64,000 bases of DNA from Bacteroidota bacterium (GCA_013289045.1 JABDAU010000005.1:1-64000), one strand, 5' to 3'; shown: positions 11,003 to 20,554, counted from the first letter of the stretch. Numbers and translations: made by a program. Notes: a model not told the origin generated them from the sequence alone.

Positions 11003-11453
11003 ATTTTTTGGCCAGTTTTTCTTTTATGCGGAATACTTTTACGCGGATGTTGGTTTCGGACAAGCCTACGATCTTTGCTATCTCTGCCTGTTTTACATCC
11101 TCCAACTCCAGCGAGATAATGATACGGTCGGTTTCAGGCAGCTCAGCTATACATTTGTACAGGAACTGCACCTGCGGTTCCTTGCTGGGCTCGTTATGCT
11201 CGGCCATTTGCTCCGGCATCTCCGAACGAGGCATGCGGTTCTGGCGCTCTATCTGCCGCAGGCAATGGTTCGACGCAATGCGGAAGATCCAGGTACCGAT
11301 GGCTGCTTCATGCCTGAATTTGGGCAGCTGCTGCCATATGGTAACAAAGGTCTCCTGTGCTATGTCCTTCGCCCAGTCGTGGTCGTTCACATAACCCATA
11401 CAGATACGGAAAACCTTGTTCCAGTAAGTCTTATAAATATCGTCGAAACTCAT
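10983..11453 (-). CDS. RNA polymerase sigma-70 family (ECF-type) sigma factor
   Basis: YVNDHDWAKDIAQETFVTIWQQLPKFRHEAAIGTWIFRIASNHCL; region 4 EIAKIVGLSETNIRVKVFRIKEKL. Confidence 0.93.
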   Translation of the reverse strand: MSFDDIYKTYWNKVFRICMGYVNDHDWAKDIAQETFVTIWQQLPKFRHEAAIGTWIFRIASNHCLRQIERQNRMPRSEMPEQMAEHNEPSKEPQVQFLYKCIAELPETDRIIISLELEDVKQAEIAKIVGLSETNIRVKVFRIKEKLAKKFEGYED

Positions 11454-11649
11454 TGGCTTACCGTAAAGGGCGATTTATTGATCATAAGATGGCTGTTAGA
11501 TACGATGACGGGCAAAATGCTACACCTGGAAATTTAAAAAGATAGATATTATTGGTAATATTAAGAACAAGCGATATAAAACGTATATTTAGGGCTGAAA
11601 AATCTGCTAGCAGATATCCGTTGTATTGTCCCGTTTCCCCTATTAACGT

Positions 11650-11841
11650 ATGTCAACAAAATCAACAAAAGTATGCCCGAGATGCCAGAACGGCACTTTG
11701 AGTTCCCGTGTTAAGCGAAGCTTTTTTGTGAAATACATTTTATTCTGGCTACCATATAAGCGGTACAAATGCTCGTACTGCGGCGAGAAAACCTATGTAC
11801 TGTCATCAAGGTCTTCGAAAAACAAGTTGGAAGCTGTTTAG
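11650..11841 (+). CDS. small zinc-ribbon-like protein
   Basis: CPRCQNG...YKCSYCGEK (CxxC x2). Confidence 0.55.
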   Translation: MSTKSTKVCPRCQNGTLSSRVKRSFFVKYILFWLPYKRYKCSYCGEKTYVLSSRSSKNKLEAV

Positions 11842-11859
11842 CCCGGTAGTATCTTAATA

Positions 11860-13173
11860 TTATGATGGTTTAGTGCGTATCCGCTTATACCAGCCGATAA
11901 TGCGCCACAACCTACCGGCGCTCAATAATAGCCCTATAGCAAACAGTGCTGCTGCTACAGCACCTTTGGCAGATGAAAATGCGCCTGCAAGCGCTATTAC
12001 ATAAACCGTTACAGGAAATATCAAGCCAATACACAATCCTGGGATACCTAAAGGGATCTTAAACGGACGGTGCGTTTCCGGTTCTTTTATGCGTAACCGG
12101 ATGAGCGCAATGTATTCCAACGCGAGGCCAGCACCGTAAATGGTTACATCGATGATGAGCAGGTCAGTAAATCCCCATAGCACCATGCCGCTTACCACTA
12201 CCGAGCAAACGATGATGGATATATATGGCGTTTTAAAACGCTTATGCCTTTTGTTGAGTTTAGCTGGCAGTAATTCATCTTCGGCCATAACCATCGGCAC
12301 GCGCGATACCGAAAGCAGTACCGAAGCGTAGATACCTATCGCGCTGGCCATGCCGCCTATGGCTATCAAAGCGCCCAGCCATCGCCCGCTGATCACTTCA
12401 CCCAGCACCGGGAAACCCTCATTTGATAGCTTCGCTGCGTTGATGCCTGATAATTGTGATACCCATATCACCAGGAAATAAACAACGATAACCAGCGCGA
12501 ATGCGCTCAGTGTGGATACGAGGTACGAGCGGATAGGATTTTCTACCTCCTCAGCGTAGGTAGTGGTGTTGTCCCACCCGAGGCAGTTCCACATTACGGT
12601 ATAAAGCGCCATGCCCAGCGATGGCAGTGTGATGCCTTTTAATGATGGTGAAGGCAATGTCAAGCCGCCGGTGTGATGGTAAAAAGCAAGTCCCACTAAA
12701 ATAACGAACGGCGTGAGCACGATGGCGCCAAGGATAAGCGACACCTTGCCCACGGGTACTATCCCCAAAATATTCAGCCCGGCCGACGACCAGATGAACG
12801 CGAGACATATGAAATATCTCTGGTAAGCATTGATATCGGGCACAAAATAACCGAGGTAGGTAACGAAAAGAACGGGATAAATGGCAAGGTCGACAAAGGT
12901 ATAGAGCCACGTCCACCAGCCCTCGTAAAATCCCCAGCGGGTGCCGAGTGCATATTTTACCCACTTGTAATAACCGCCGGTAACGGGCATCATGCTATTT
13001 AGCTCCAATACGGTGAATATGGCGGGGATATCCCAGCACAGCGGCGTAAGTAGCAGCAATAGTAATGCACCATGCTGCCCGGCAAAACCCAGCAACGGCT
13101 CGAGCCCGTAAGGCCCACCGGAAACGGTAAAGAAAACAACAGCAACGAGCTGAATGATACGGATCTTTTTCAA
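11860..13173 (-). CDS. APC family amino acid permease
   Basis: About 12 hydrophobic segments; FTVSGGPYGLEPLLG, MPVTGGYYKWVKYALG. Confidence 0.87.
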   Translation of the reverse strand: MKKIRIIQLVAVVFFTVSGGPYGLEPLLGFAGQHGALLLLLLTPLCWDIPAIFTVLELNSMMPVTGGYYKWVKYALGTRWGFYEGWWTWLYTFVDLAIYPVLFVTYLGYFVPDINAYQRYFICLAFIWSSAGLNILGIVPVGKVSLILGAIVLTPFVILVGLAFYHHTGGLTLPSPSLKGITLPSLGMALYTVMWNCLGWDNTTTYAEEVENPIRSYLVSTLSAFALVIVVYFLVIWVSQLSGINAAKLSNEGFPVLGEVISGRWLGALIAIGGMASAIGIYASVLLSVSRVPMVMAEDELLPAKLNKRHKRFKTPYISIIVCSVVVSGMVLWGFTDLLIIDVTIYGAGLALEYIALIRLRIKEPETHRPFKIPLGIPGLCIGLIFPVTVYVIALAGAFSSAKGAVAAALFAIGLLLSAGRLWRIIGWYKRIRTKPS

Positions 13174-13219
13174 GCGCGGATAATTACGGCCTAAACATAA
13201 TTATTATCCGCAAAAAATA

Positions 13220-14353
13220 TCACATCTGCGGCAGCCAGGCGAGGTTATATCGCATCAAAAGCTTCACAAGCACCGTTGTGGCGATATAACTGATAACAAA
13301 GCTGGCGAAATTGAGCAGCAGGATATTGTACACATTGTAGGAGAAAAAGCTGATGCCAAAGCTGTTGGTTAACCATTGCTCCAGGACACCTACAATGATA
13401 AAAGTAAAAAGACTGTGATAAAGATAAATGCCGTAAGTTTCTTTACGCGGGTTCAAGATGCCAAAATTTGGCGGTTTTTGGCAGCAGCTTACAATGAGCG
13501 CGAAAAATGCCACCGAATACAACTGGTTGGTTACGCGCAGGGTGTTAAGCGTTTCGGTGATATGGGTGTGATAGAACATATACCGGCTTTCGAAACAGCT
13601 GAGGATATAGCAAAAAAGCAATACCCCACCGGTGACCAGCGGACCTGCGCTTTGCATACCGGCAATAAGGTTCTTCTTTTTAAAATACATGCCCAGCCAC
13701 ATGTAAAATATAAACCCGGTGAGGGCGGTGGTGTGCGTATGGGTATTGCCTGCGTAAACATTGTACCAGGTGTTCCATAGCGTGAGGAGGAACAAGATCC
13801 CGCCAAAGTAAACGGACGATGAATATTTGGAAAAGCAAACGATGACCAGCAGGCACAGCAAATAATTAGGGATATACCAAAATGGCGAATACAGCATTAC
13901 GTATTTAAATATCTCGATTATATATGCTAAAGTAATGTGCTGCCCGGATGTAAAATACTTTTGCAGTGCCAGGCCAGCTATAAATATTGCCAGCGCCAGC
14001 ACATAAGGAATGGCAATGACCTTGAGCCGGCGAAGGTAATAGGCAAAAGGCGAGCTTTCGATACTTTTATCGGCCAGTAAAAATCCGGCTATCAGGAAGT
14101 AGCAGATGGTTGAGAATTTGAACAGCTGCTTTACATAAAGGTAGTATTCGGCGTGGTTGACATGATGGAGGAATTCGTTTGTCTCCATTCCCTTCATCGG
14201 TACATAGCTGTGAATGTATACAATGCCGATGGTTGCCAGGAACCTGATCATATCCACAAAAGCATAGCTTACTTTGTCGAATGTTTTTGGCTTATCAACT
14301 ACCGGGTTGGCAATGGCTAACTGGATTGGAGGAGTTGGATCATGAGGGGGCAT
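13220..14353 (-). CDS. acyltransferase family (type 3) membrane protein
   Basis: MIRFLATIGIVYIHSYVP, multiple TM, YGIYLYHSLF. Confidence 0.75.
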   Translation of the reverse strand: MPPHDPTPPIQLAIANPVVDKPKTFDKVSYAFVDMIRFLATIGIVYIHSYVPMKGMETNEFLHHVNHAEYYLYVKQLFKFSTICYFLIAGFLLADKSIESSPFAYYLRRLKVIAIPYVLALAIFIAGLALQKYFTSGQHITLAYIIEIFKYVMLYSPFWYIPNYLLCLLVIVCFSKYSSSVYFGGILFLLTLWNTWYNVYAGNTHTHTTALTGFIFYMWLGMYFKKKNLIAGMQSAGPLVTGGVLLFCYILSCFESRYMFYHTHITETLNTLRVTNQLYSVAFFALIVSCCQKPPNFGILNPRKETYGIYLYHSLFTFIIVGVLEQWLTNSFGISFFSYNVYNILLLNFASFVISYIATTVLVKLLMRYNLAWLPQM

Positions 14354-14553
14354 GTACCGTGTGATATATAAACAATACTACGATTTTTTTATCACTAAAA
14401 GTTGTGATACTGAATATTTTAATGATATTCTAATACTTATAATATGGTGGGTTAATTATTATCGCCCCAATTGTAAAATCCGTCTTACAATCATTAAATT
14501 AATTGTCAATTATACACTTTTATTTATAGCTTTACTTATCCAATTGTAACGCT

Positions 14554-15981
14554 ATGAAGAAATCAATAAACATCAATGCTTATTTGCCTAATGCTGCGCG
14601 TTTATTAGCGTGTGCAATAATGGCTTGCCTGGTAACATTAACTGTTAATGGTCAGGGCCGCAGGTTCCGCAAACCGCCGCCGGCCGGGCAACCTGCCGAG
14701 ATACAGCTAACCCCTTACAAAACTACCATGCTGGGTGATGGCAAAGATACCGCGCTCATCAGCGTAAAGATCATCGACAGGGATGGTAAAGAAGTGGCCG
14801 ATGCCAAAAAGGTGATCACTTTTCATATAAATGGCGATGCGAAGATCATCAACATCCATGGCGTAACGGGAAAAAGCGGCCCGGATACGGCTTTGCAGGT
14901 GCCTGTTACCGGAGGCTGCTGGGTAGTATTGCAGGCAGGCCCTACTCGAGGCATCATCAAACTGGATGTAACAGCAGATACTTTATGGAAAGGGTCGACC
15001 GAGATCCATACCGTACAGCCCGGCACGCCTCACCCGGTTACCACTGCCAATTACACGCCACATAAGGTAAAAGACAAAGTTTTAGGCGCCGATATTTCCC
15101 ACCTGCCTGAATTGGAAGCGCACGGGATGAAATTTTCGGATAATGGTGTTCAGGGCGATGCCATCGCGATCATGAAGGCGCATGGGTTTAATTATATCCG
15201 CCTGCGGATATTTAATGAGCCGGCGAACCCGAAAGGCTATTCACCCAAATTAGGCTTTTGCGACCTGGCGCATACCATGGCTATGGCCAAACGCATAAAG
15301 GCAGCAGGCATGAAATTCCTGCTTGATTTCCATTACAGCGATTACTGGGCCGATCCGCAGCAGCAGAATAAACCGCTGGCATGGGTTGGCGAAGATTTTC
15401 CTTCGCTTAACAAATCGCTTTACGACTGGACGGTCAAGGTAATGACCTCGCTGAAAGACCAGGGCACCACGCCCGATATGGTACAAGTGGGCAACGAAAT
15501 AAACCACGGCATGGACTGGCCCGATGGCGAGATCGGTAACCTCGACAGCCTGGCGCAGCTGATCTATTCGGGGGTAAAAGGAGTACGTGAGGTAAGTCCG
15601 TCGACCATTATTATGCTGCACATAGCGCTTGGCGGTCAGAATGCCGAGGCACGCTTCTTTGTGGATAATATGCTTGCGCGTAAGGTTCCTTTTGATGTGA
15701 TAGGCCTCTCCTATTATCCAAAATGGCACGGCACGCCTGAGGATCTTAAAAATAATATGGCTGATCTCTCAACCCGCTATAAACAACAAGTGATGGTAGC
15801 GGAATACTCGCAACTGAAAAAGGAGGTGAACGATATTGCGTTTACCGCGCCGGGCAAAAAGGGTGTTGGCTCATTCATTTGGGAACCGATAAACAGCTGG
15901 GAAGGTATTTTCGACAGGGACGGGAAAGCTAACCAGTTTATGAATGTGTACGACGGATTGGCGAAGGAATATGTGAAGTAG
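14554..15981 (+). CDS. glycoside hydrolase family 53 (arabinogalactan endo-beta-1,4-galactanase) with N-terminal Ig-like domain
   Basis: GADISHLPELEAHGMKF, FNYIRLRIFNEP, FLLDFHYSDYWADPQQQNKPLAW, VQVGNEINHGMDWP, VAEYS. Confidence 0.9.
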   Translation: MKKSININAYLPNAARLLACAIMACLVTLTVNGQGRRFRKPPPAGQPAEIQLTPYKTTMLGDGKDTALISVKIIDRDGKEVADAKKVITFHINGDAKIINIHGVTGKSGPDTALQVPVTGGCWVVLQAGPTRGIIKLDVTADTLWKGSTEIHTVQPGTPHPVTTANYTPHKVKDKVLGADISHLPELEAHGMKFSDNGVQGDAIAIMKAHGFNYIRLRIFNEPANPKGYSPKLGFCDLAHTMAMAKRIKAAGMKFLLDFHYSDYWADPQQQNKPLAWVGEDFPSLNKSLYDWTVKVMTSLKDQGTTPDMVQVGNEINHGMDWPDGEIGNLDSLAQLIYSGVKGVREVSPSTIIMLHIALGGQNAEARFFVDNMLARKVPFDVIGLSYYPKWHGTPEDLKNNMADLSTRYKQQVMVAEYSQLKKEVNDIAFTAPGKKGVGSFIWEPINSWEGIFDRDGKANQFMNVYDGLAKEYVK

Positions 15982-16136
15982 GTGGGGAGTGATTGGTGGG
16001 TAGTAGAATTACTTTGCGACTACCCGCGTTAGATTCTGTGTTAATATGCAAGTATTGAATTGATTTTTTTATTTTTGAGACTTAAGGCGGCTTTATGTCA
16101 GCCTGTTTAGGGCAGTCCTTCTATGAGGTGACTGCT

Positions 16137-17168
16137 CTAACTATTTTCGACCATTTCCTGTAAATAGCCTTTTTGATAAGGCTTATTGGTTTTGTAAATC
16201 GTGTAGGCCATTTCCAATAGTTTTCTTTGCACAGCTACTGCACCTTTCATTTTTATGCCGTTCCGGGATACCACCCTAACGAATACGGCCTTATACCTTT
16301 CAGAATGTCTTATGGCGGACAATGCAGGCAGGTGCATAGCCTTCCGCAGATGTTTATTCCCCCGTTTTGATATTTTGGGTTTGCCTTTGACCGAAGTGCC
16401 TGATTCTTTTTCCCTGACATCCAACCCGGCATAGCTGGTCAGTTGCTTTTTGCTCCGGATCAGTTCAAACCCGTTGGTCTCTGCCAGGATCACTGCTGCT
16501 GTCAGCAATCCGATACCGGGGATAGTGGTGATCATATCAAGCGCTGCTTTGACCCCCTTATCATTATTTATGGCTCCCCTGATCTCTGTCAATACCTCTT
16601 TGAGCTGGCCATCGACCATCTTTATCCTGTCCTGCATTCTGCGGATGGTATCATCTCCCGGAAAAGCTTCCGATAGTTCAGCATGTAACTGATTCTTGAT
16701 GATGGTTCTCTCCGTAACGAGCTGTGAGCGCTCACGGGTCAGTTGCCGCAGGCTTCTATATACCCGTTTTGGCGGCACCCAGTTATCCAGTTGCTTTTCC
16801 ATCCCGAACATGGCTATGGCCGCCGACATGGATTTGTCCGTTACCGTTTTGATTTCCAGTGTCCTGAAAAAGTTAGATATCTTATTGGGCATAACGATAC
16901 TGACCGAATAGCTTTTATCGAAAAGATAATAAGCCAGTGATTCATGATAAACACCAGTGGCCTCCATGACAAACCGCAACGGATAAGCTTGGTCAGTATG
17001 CTTGCTTATCCAGCTTATAAGCGCCATAAAACCACCTTTAGTATTGGCAAAAGTCTTATTTGCATATACAGTCATTGCTGCCATATCATCCATTTTGCCT
17101 AAGGATACCACTAACTCTTTTTGGGCTACATCGATACCCACTACCTGTTTTAATAACCTGTTTGTCAT
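16137..17168 (-). CDS. IS110-family transposase (DEDD N-terminal + Transposase_20-type C-terminal)
   Basis: VVGIDVAQKELVVSLG, FVMEATGVYHESLAYYL, TTIPGIGLLTAAVILAETN, LTSYAGLDVREKESGTSVKGKPKISKRGNKHLRKAM. Confidence 0.96.
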   Translation of the reverse strand: MTNRLLKQVVGIDVAQKELVVSLGKMDDMAAMTVYANKTFANTKGGFMALISWISKHTDQAYPLRFVMEATGVYHESLAYYLFDKSYSVSIVMPNKISNFFRTLEIKTVTDKSMSAAIAMFGMEKQLDNWVPPKRVYRSLRQLTRERSQLVTERTIIKNQLHAELSEAFPGDDTIRRMQDRIKMVDGQLKEVLTEIRGAINNDKGVKAALDMITTIPGIGLLTAAVILAETNGFELIRSKKQLTSYAGLDVREKESGTSVKGKPKISKRGNKHLRKAMHLPALSAIRHSERYKAVFVRVVSRNGIKMKGAVAVQRKLLEMAYTIYKTNKPYQKGYLQEMVENS

Positions 17169-17199
17169 TGATAAAAGTGTTTGAGCTTTTATAAGTGAA

Positions 17200-17365
17200 A
17201 ACCTTTCTTCGTCGTTCCTCCTGTCTGGTTATCCTGGATATACTGCTTAGCCGTATTCCTTACATTCTGTTCCAACTCAAAAAAGTAAAAGGATGAGGCT
17301 TTATCTAACGCTCAACATGCCTGTAGCTGTTTGGGATTGCTGCGCTCTCATCCTTTTCACTCATA
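17200..17365 (-). ncRNA. candidate bridge RNA of the IS110 element
   Basis: 11-bp stem AAAAGGATGAG/CTCATCCTTTT (17347-17357 / 17287-17297) enclosing GCAATCCC (17333-17340) and GCGTTAGAT (17303-17311), which match the two target halves; downstream ACAGAAT (17264-17270) and AGGAG (17218-17222) match the two element ends; exact RNA ends not determined. Confidence 0.75.
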
Positions 17366-17400
17366 AAATCTATGCAATATTATGCTTTTACAAACATAGG

Positions 17401-17475
17401 AGGGATAGTAGTGGAAAGCCCGGAGCGCAGCGAGGACTTGCAACGGATAGCCCGACCCACAGGGGAACGCCCTAA
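17401..17475 (+). repeat. dispersed repeat family C (possible Flavo-1-like), distal part split from its head by the IS110 insertion
   Basis: GGATAGTAGTGGAAAGCCCGGAGCGCAGCGAGGACTTGCAACGGATAGCCCGACCCACAGGGGAACGCCC; head CCCGCGTTAG at 16023-16032. Confidence 0.7.
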
Positions 17476-17492
17476 ATATTTTACCTTTGTTT

Positions 17493-17516
17493 GTTGCCTG
17501 TGGGGACACAGGCAAC
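17493..17516. repeat. 24-bp hairpin family B, copy 1
   Basis: GTTGCCTGTG-GGGA-CACAGGCAAC. Confidence 0.85.
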
Positions 17517-17544
17517 GGGGATGAAGTGATTTTTTCGATAATCA

Positions 17545-17575
17545 GACTTACGAAGTTTTAAAAACTTCGTAAGTC
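17545..17575. repeat. palindrome family A, copy 3
   Basis: GACTTACGAAGTTTTAAAAACTTCGTAAGTC. Confidence 0.9.
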
Positions 17576-17679
17576 AATGTCTGGTGAAATGTACTCTTCA
17601 CCTAATCTCCAATACCTGATCACCAACTCAAACCCTTTCCCATTTACAGCGTTAATACTTATCCATAAACACATTGACT

Positions 17680-18450
17680 ATGAGATCGATCTGGAAAGGT
17701 TCTATCGGGTTTGGGTTGGTTAGCATTCCCATCAAATTGTTCTCGGCGGTGCAAAGCAGCTCGCTTGACCTGGATATGCTGGATAGCCGCGATCATGCGC
17801 GTATCCGTTACCAGCGGGTGAACGAGCATACGCACAAGGAAGTTCCGTTTGATAAAATTGTAAAGGGCTACAAGCTGGATGATGATTATGTGATCCTTGA
17901 AGAGAAAGACTATGAGCTTGCCGCGCCAGAAAAGAGCAAGGTGATAGAAATTGAAAGCTTTGTGGATATGGACGATGTTGACCCGATGTATTATGAAACC
18001 TCCTATTACACCGAGCCGGATACGAAAAATAACAAAGCTTATGCGCTTTTGACGCAGGCGCTTATCAAGTCTAAAAAGGCTGGGTTAGCTCGCTTTGTGC
18101 TGCGCAGCACGCAGAATTTGTGTATCGTTCACCCGGTGGGCAATGTGCTTACGGTAACGCGTATACGGTATGCACAGCAGATCCGCAGTACTGATGACCT
18201 GAATGTGCCGGGCAATGTGGAGCTTAACAAAAAAGAACTGGATATGGGGATGGCGCTCATCAATCAATACGCCGCCAAATTCGATATCTCTAAGTTTAAG
18301 GATGATTATAATGATGAACTGCTCAAGATCATTCATGATAAAGCGAAGGGGAAACATCCTACTATCAAGAAACTCAAGCCGCATAAAACGGATAATACAG
18401 ACCTGTATGATCAGTTAATGGCGAGTTTGAATGTGAAGAAGGGGGCGTGA
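17680..18450 (+). CDS. ku: non-homologous end-joining protein Ku
   Basis: MRSIWKGSIGFGLVSIPIKLFSAV, RIRYQRVNEHTHKEVPFDKIVKGYKLDDDYVILEEKDYE. Confidence 0.95.
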   Translation: MRSIWKGSIGFGLVSIPIKLFSAVQSSSLDLDMLDSRDHARIRYQRVNEHTHKEVPFDKIVKGYKLDDDYVILEEKDYELAAPEKSKVIEIESFVDMDDVDPMYYETSYYTEPDTKNNKAYALLTQALIKSKKAGLARFVLRSTQNLCIVHPVGNVLTVTRIRYAQQIRSTDDLNVPGNVELNKKELDMGMALINQYAAKFDISKFKDDYNDELLKIIHDKAKGKHPTIKKLKPHKTDNTDLYDQLMASLNVKKGA

Positions 18451-18460
18451 GAACCAGCAC

Positions 18461-18523
18461 CGTCATTGCTGTAAAGGTCAGATAATTCTGTTACCGAATT
18501 ATCTGACCTTTACAGCAATGACG
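18461..18523. terminator. 28-bp perfect hairpin between convergent genes (bidirectional terminator and/or dispersed palindrome)
   Basis: CGTCATTGCTGTAAAGGTCAGATAATTC-TGTTACC-GAATTATCTGACCTTTACAGCAATGACG. Confidence 0.7.
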
Positions 18524-18548
18524 TAGTAGTATATGCTAATCGAAATAC

Positions 18549-19859
18549 CTACCCGATCAACTCCTTCGGAAACACCAGTTTAAACACACTCCCCACTCCT
18601 TTTTCCGATTTTACATCGATCTTGATGTGATGGAAATCAGCAATGGAATGTACGATGGGCAAACCCAGGCCGAAGCTTTCTTGCTGTAATGACTGGCGCA
18701 GTTTTTTGAAGCGGTTGAAGATGTAGGGCAGGTCTTCGGGACTAATGCCTATGCCGGTATCAGTTATTTTTACGGAGTAAGTATTGTTTTCGCGAAGTGC
18801 TTCGATGTTTATTTCGCCGCCTTCTTTGTTGTATTTTATGGCGTTGTTGATGAGGTTGAAGAACAGGTTGTATAACAGGAATTTGTTGATCTTTACCAGC
18901 GTCCAGTCTTCTGCAATTGAAATATTGAGGGTGATGTTCTTGTCCTGCAGGCGGATGGATATTTCTTCATTTATCTCGTGTAACAGTGCACAAAGGGTGA
19001 TACTGTCTTCCCGCAGGAACTGGTCGTTCTCGATCTGCGAGATCAACAACAATGTTTTGGTAATGCTTTTAAGGCGGTACAGTATTTTTTGCAATTCGAG
19101 CAAGCGAAGTTTTACCTCGTCTGAGATTTCTTCAGACTCAAACATATTCTCGATCTTCGATTGCAGGATGGAGATCGGGGTCATCAGCTCGTGCGAGGCA
19201 TTGGAGATAAACTCACGCTCCTTTTGAAACGTACTTTCGATGGTGCGGATCATTTTATGGATGCTGATATCAAGATATTGAAAATCTTCCGTAGAGGTTT
19301 CCACCTGTTTATAGCTGCCAAAATTAGGGAACTTTTGCCCGATAAGCTTGGTTTTAATGATACGCCCCAACGGCCGGAGCACATAGTCGGAATATAACTG
19401 GTCTGCAGCTATGGTCAGGATGATCATTCCCACCAAAATCACAAACGCCACACTTTGCAACGGGGCAGATCGTTCATTTACCGTATCCTGGCTGATACCG
19501 ATCTCGAGCAAATAATTCTTCTTCGCCACCAAAAAATTATAGCTCAATATACGGTACTGGATGGTATCGCCCTCTATCCTGCGCGGCTCGGTTTTGATCG
19601 TATTTAGATGATCGGTGATCGTATCTTCCTCAAGGTTATAATACTCCTCTTTCAAGGGCGAGTAAGCTGCATACGCATAATCCTTTACCCCGTATGTCCG
19701 GATGATTTTCAGCAATTTAGTCTTCTGCTTTTGCAGTTTATTATCGGTAAAATTCTGGTTAATGTTGCGGATGAGTACCGGCAGCAACAAAACAAACAGG
19801 GTTACAATTACCAGTTTTGATATGGTATTGAACAGCGTGAGTTTTGTTTTGAGCTTCAA
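18549..19859 (-). CDS. sensor histidine kinase
   Basis: SNASHELMTPISILQSKIE H box, NLINNAIKYNKEGG, DTGIGISPEDLPYIFNRF. Confidence 0.93.
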   Translation of the reverse strand: MKLKTKLTLFNTISKLVIVTLFVLLLPVLIRNINQNFTDNKLQKQKTKLLKIIRTYGVKDYAYAAYSPLKEEYYNLEEDTITDHLNTIKTEPRRIEGDTIQYRILSYNFLVAKKNYLLEIGISQDTVNERSAPLQSVAFVILVGMIILTIAADQLYSDYVLRPLGRIIKTKLIGQKFPNFGSYKQVETSTEDFQYLDISIHKMIRTIESTFQKEREFISNASHELMTPISILQSKIENMFESEEISDEVKLRLLELQKILYRLKSITKTLLLISQIENDQFLREDSITLCALLHEINEEISIRLQDKNITLNISIAEDWTLVKINKFLLYNLFFNLINNAIKYNKEGGEINIEALRENNTYSVKITDTGIGISPEDLPYIFNRFKKLRQSLQQESFGLGLPIVHSIADFHHIKIDVKSEKGVGSVFKLVFPKELIG

Positions 19860-19863
19860 TGCG

Positions 19864-20547
19864 CTAAGCGTTAATTTTAACTTTATAACCTAAGCCGCGC
19901 ACGGTTTCCAGCCAATCGGTTGTGGCGTAAGCGTTTAGTTTTTTGCGGATATTTTTGATGTGGGCGTCGATGTAGTTCGAGTCATAATCGTCGTTCACCA
20001 CGCTTCCCCAAATATGTTCGCTTAGCTGGTTACGGGTTACCGTACGGTTTTTGTGCAGGATGAGGTAGGCCACCAGGTCGAACTCTTTTTTGGTAATGCC
20101 CGGTATGGGTTCGCTGCCGAATGATATGGTGCGTTCGGTCAGGTTCACCAAAAAATCGCCTAATTGTATCACGTTGTTCTTTAGCCCGTACTTGCGCCTG
20201 GTGATGGCCTGCATACGACTTTGCAGCTCGAGCAATGAAAACGGTTTGGCGAGGTAATCGTCGGCGCCCATGTCGAGACCTGTGATACGGTCGTTTATTT
20301 CGGCGCGCGCGGTGAGGATGATATAAGCGGAATCGGGGTTATTCTTTTTGGCTTCTTTAAGCAGGTCGAGGCCGTCATAATCCGGCAGACCGAGGTCAAT
20401 CAGGATGAAATCGTACAGGTTTACCGCCACCTTTTCGGATGCCGAGGTACCGTCGAAACATATATCACAGATGTAGTTATAGTTGGTAAGGAAAATTTCC
20501 AGCTCACGGGCAAGCGCCTTTTCATCCTCTATAATTAAAACATTCAT
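19864..20547 (-). CDS. OmpR/PhoB-family response regulator
   Basis: IIEDEKALA, LIDLGLPDYDGLDLL, MGADDYLAKPF, C-terminal winged helix. Confidence 0.95.
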   Translation of the reverse strand: MNVLIIEDEKALARELEIFLTNYNYICDICFDGTSASEKVAVNLYDFILIDLGLPDYDGLDLLKEAKKNNPDSAYIILTARAEINDRITGLDMGADDYLAKPFSLLELQSRMQAITRRKYGLKNNVIQLGDFLVNLTERTISFGSEPIPGITKKEFDLVAYLILHKNRTVTRNQLSEHIWGSVVNDDYDSNYIDAHIKNIRKKLNAYATTDWLETVRGLGYKVKINA

Positions 20548-20554
20548 GGGCTAG

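Larger units (their letters stand above)
16031..17402 (-). mobile_element. IS110-family insertion sequence, about 1370 bp, flanked by AG (CT on element strand) cores
   Basis: IS110-type transposase; left flank CCCGCGTT-AG and right flank AG-GGATAGTAGTGG together rebuild a dispersed repeat found intact elsewhere in the window. Confidence 0.88.

Noticed and set aside
17287-17357. AAAAGGATGAG/CTCATCCTTTT stem as IS terminal inverted repeats
   Set aside because: Both arms lie within the upstream non-coding region rather than at opposite ends; IS110 elements generally lack terminal inverted repeats and the stem fits an RNA loop better.
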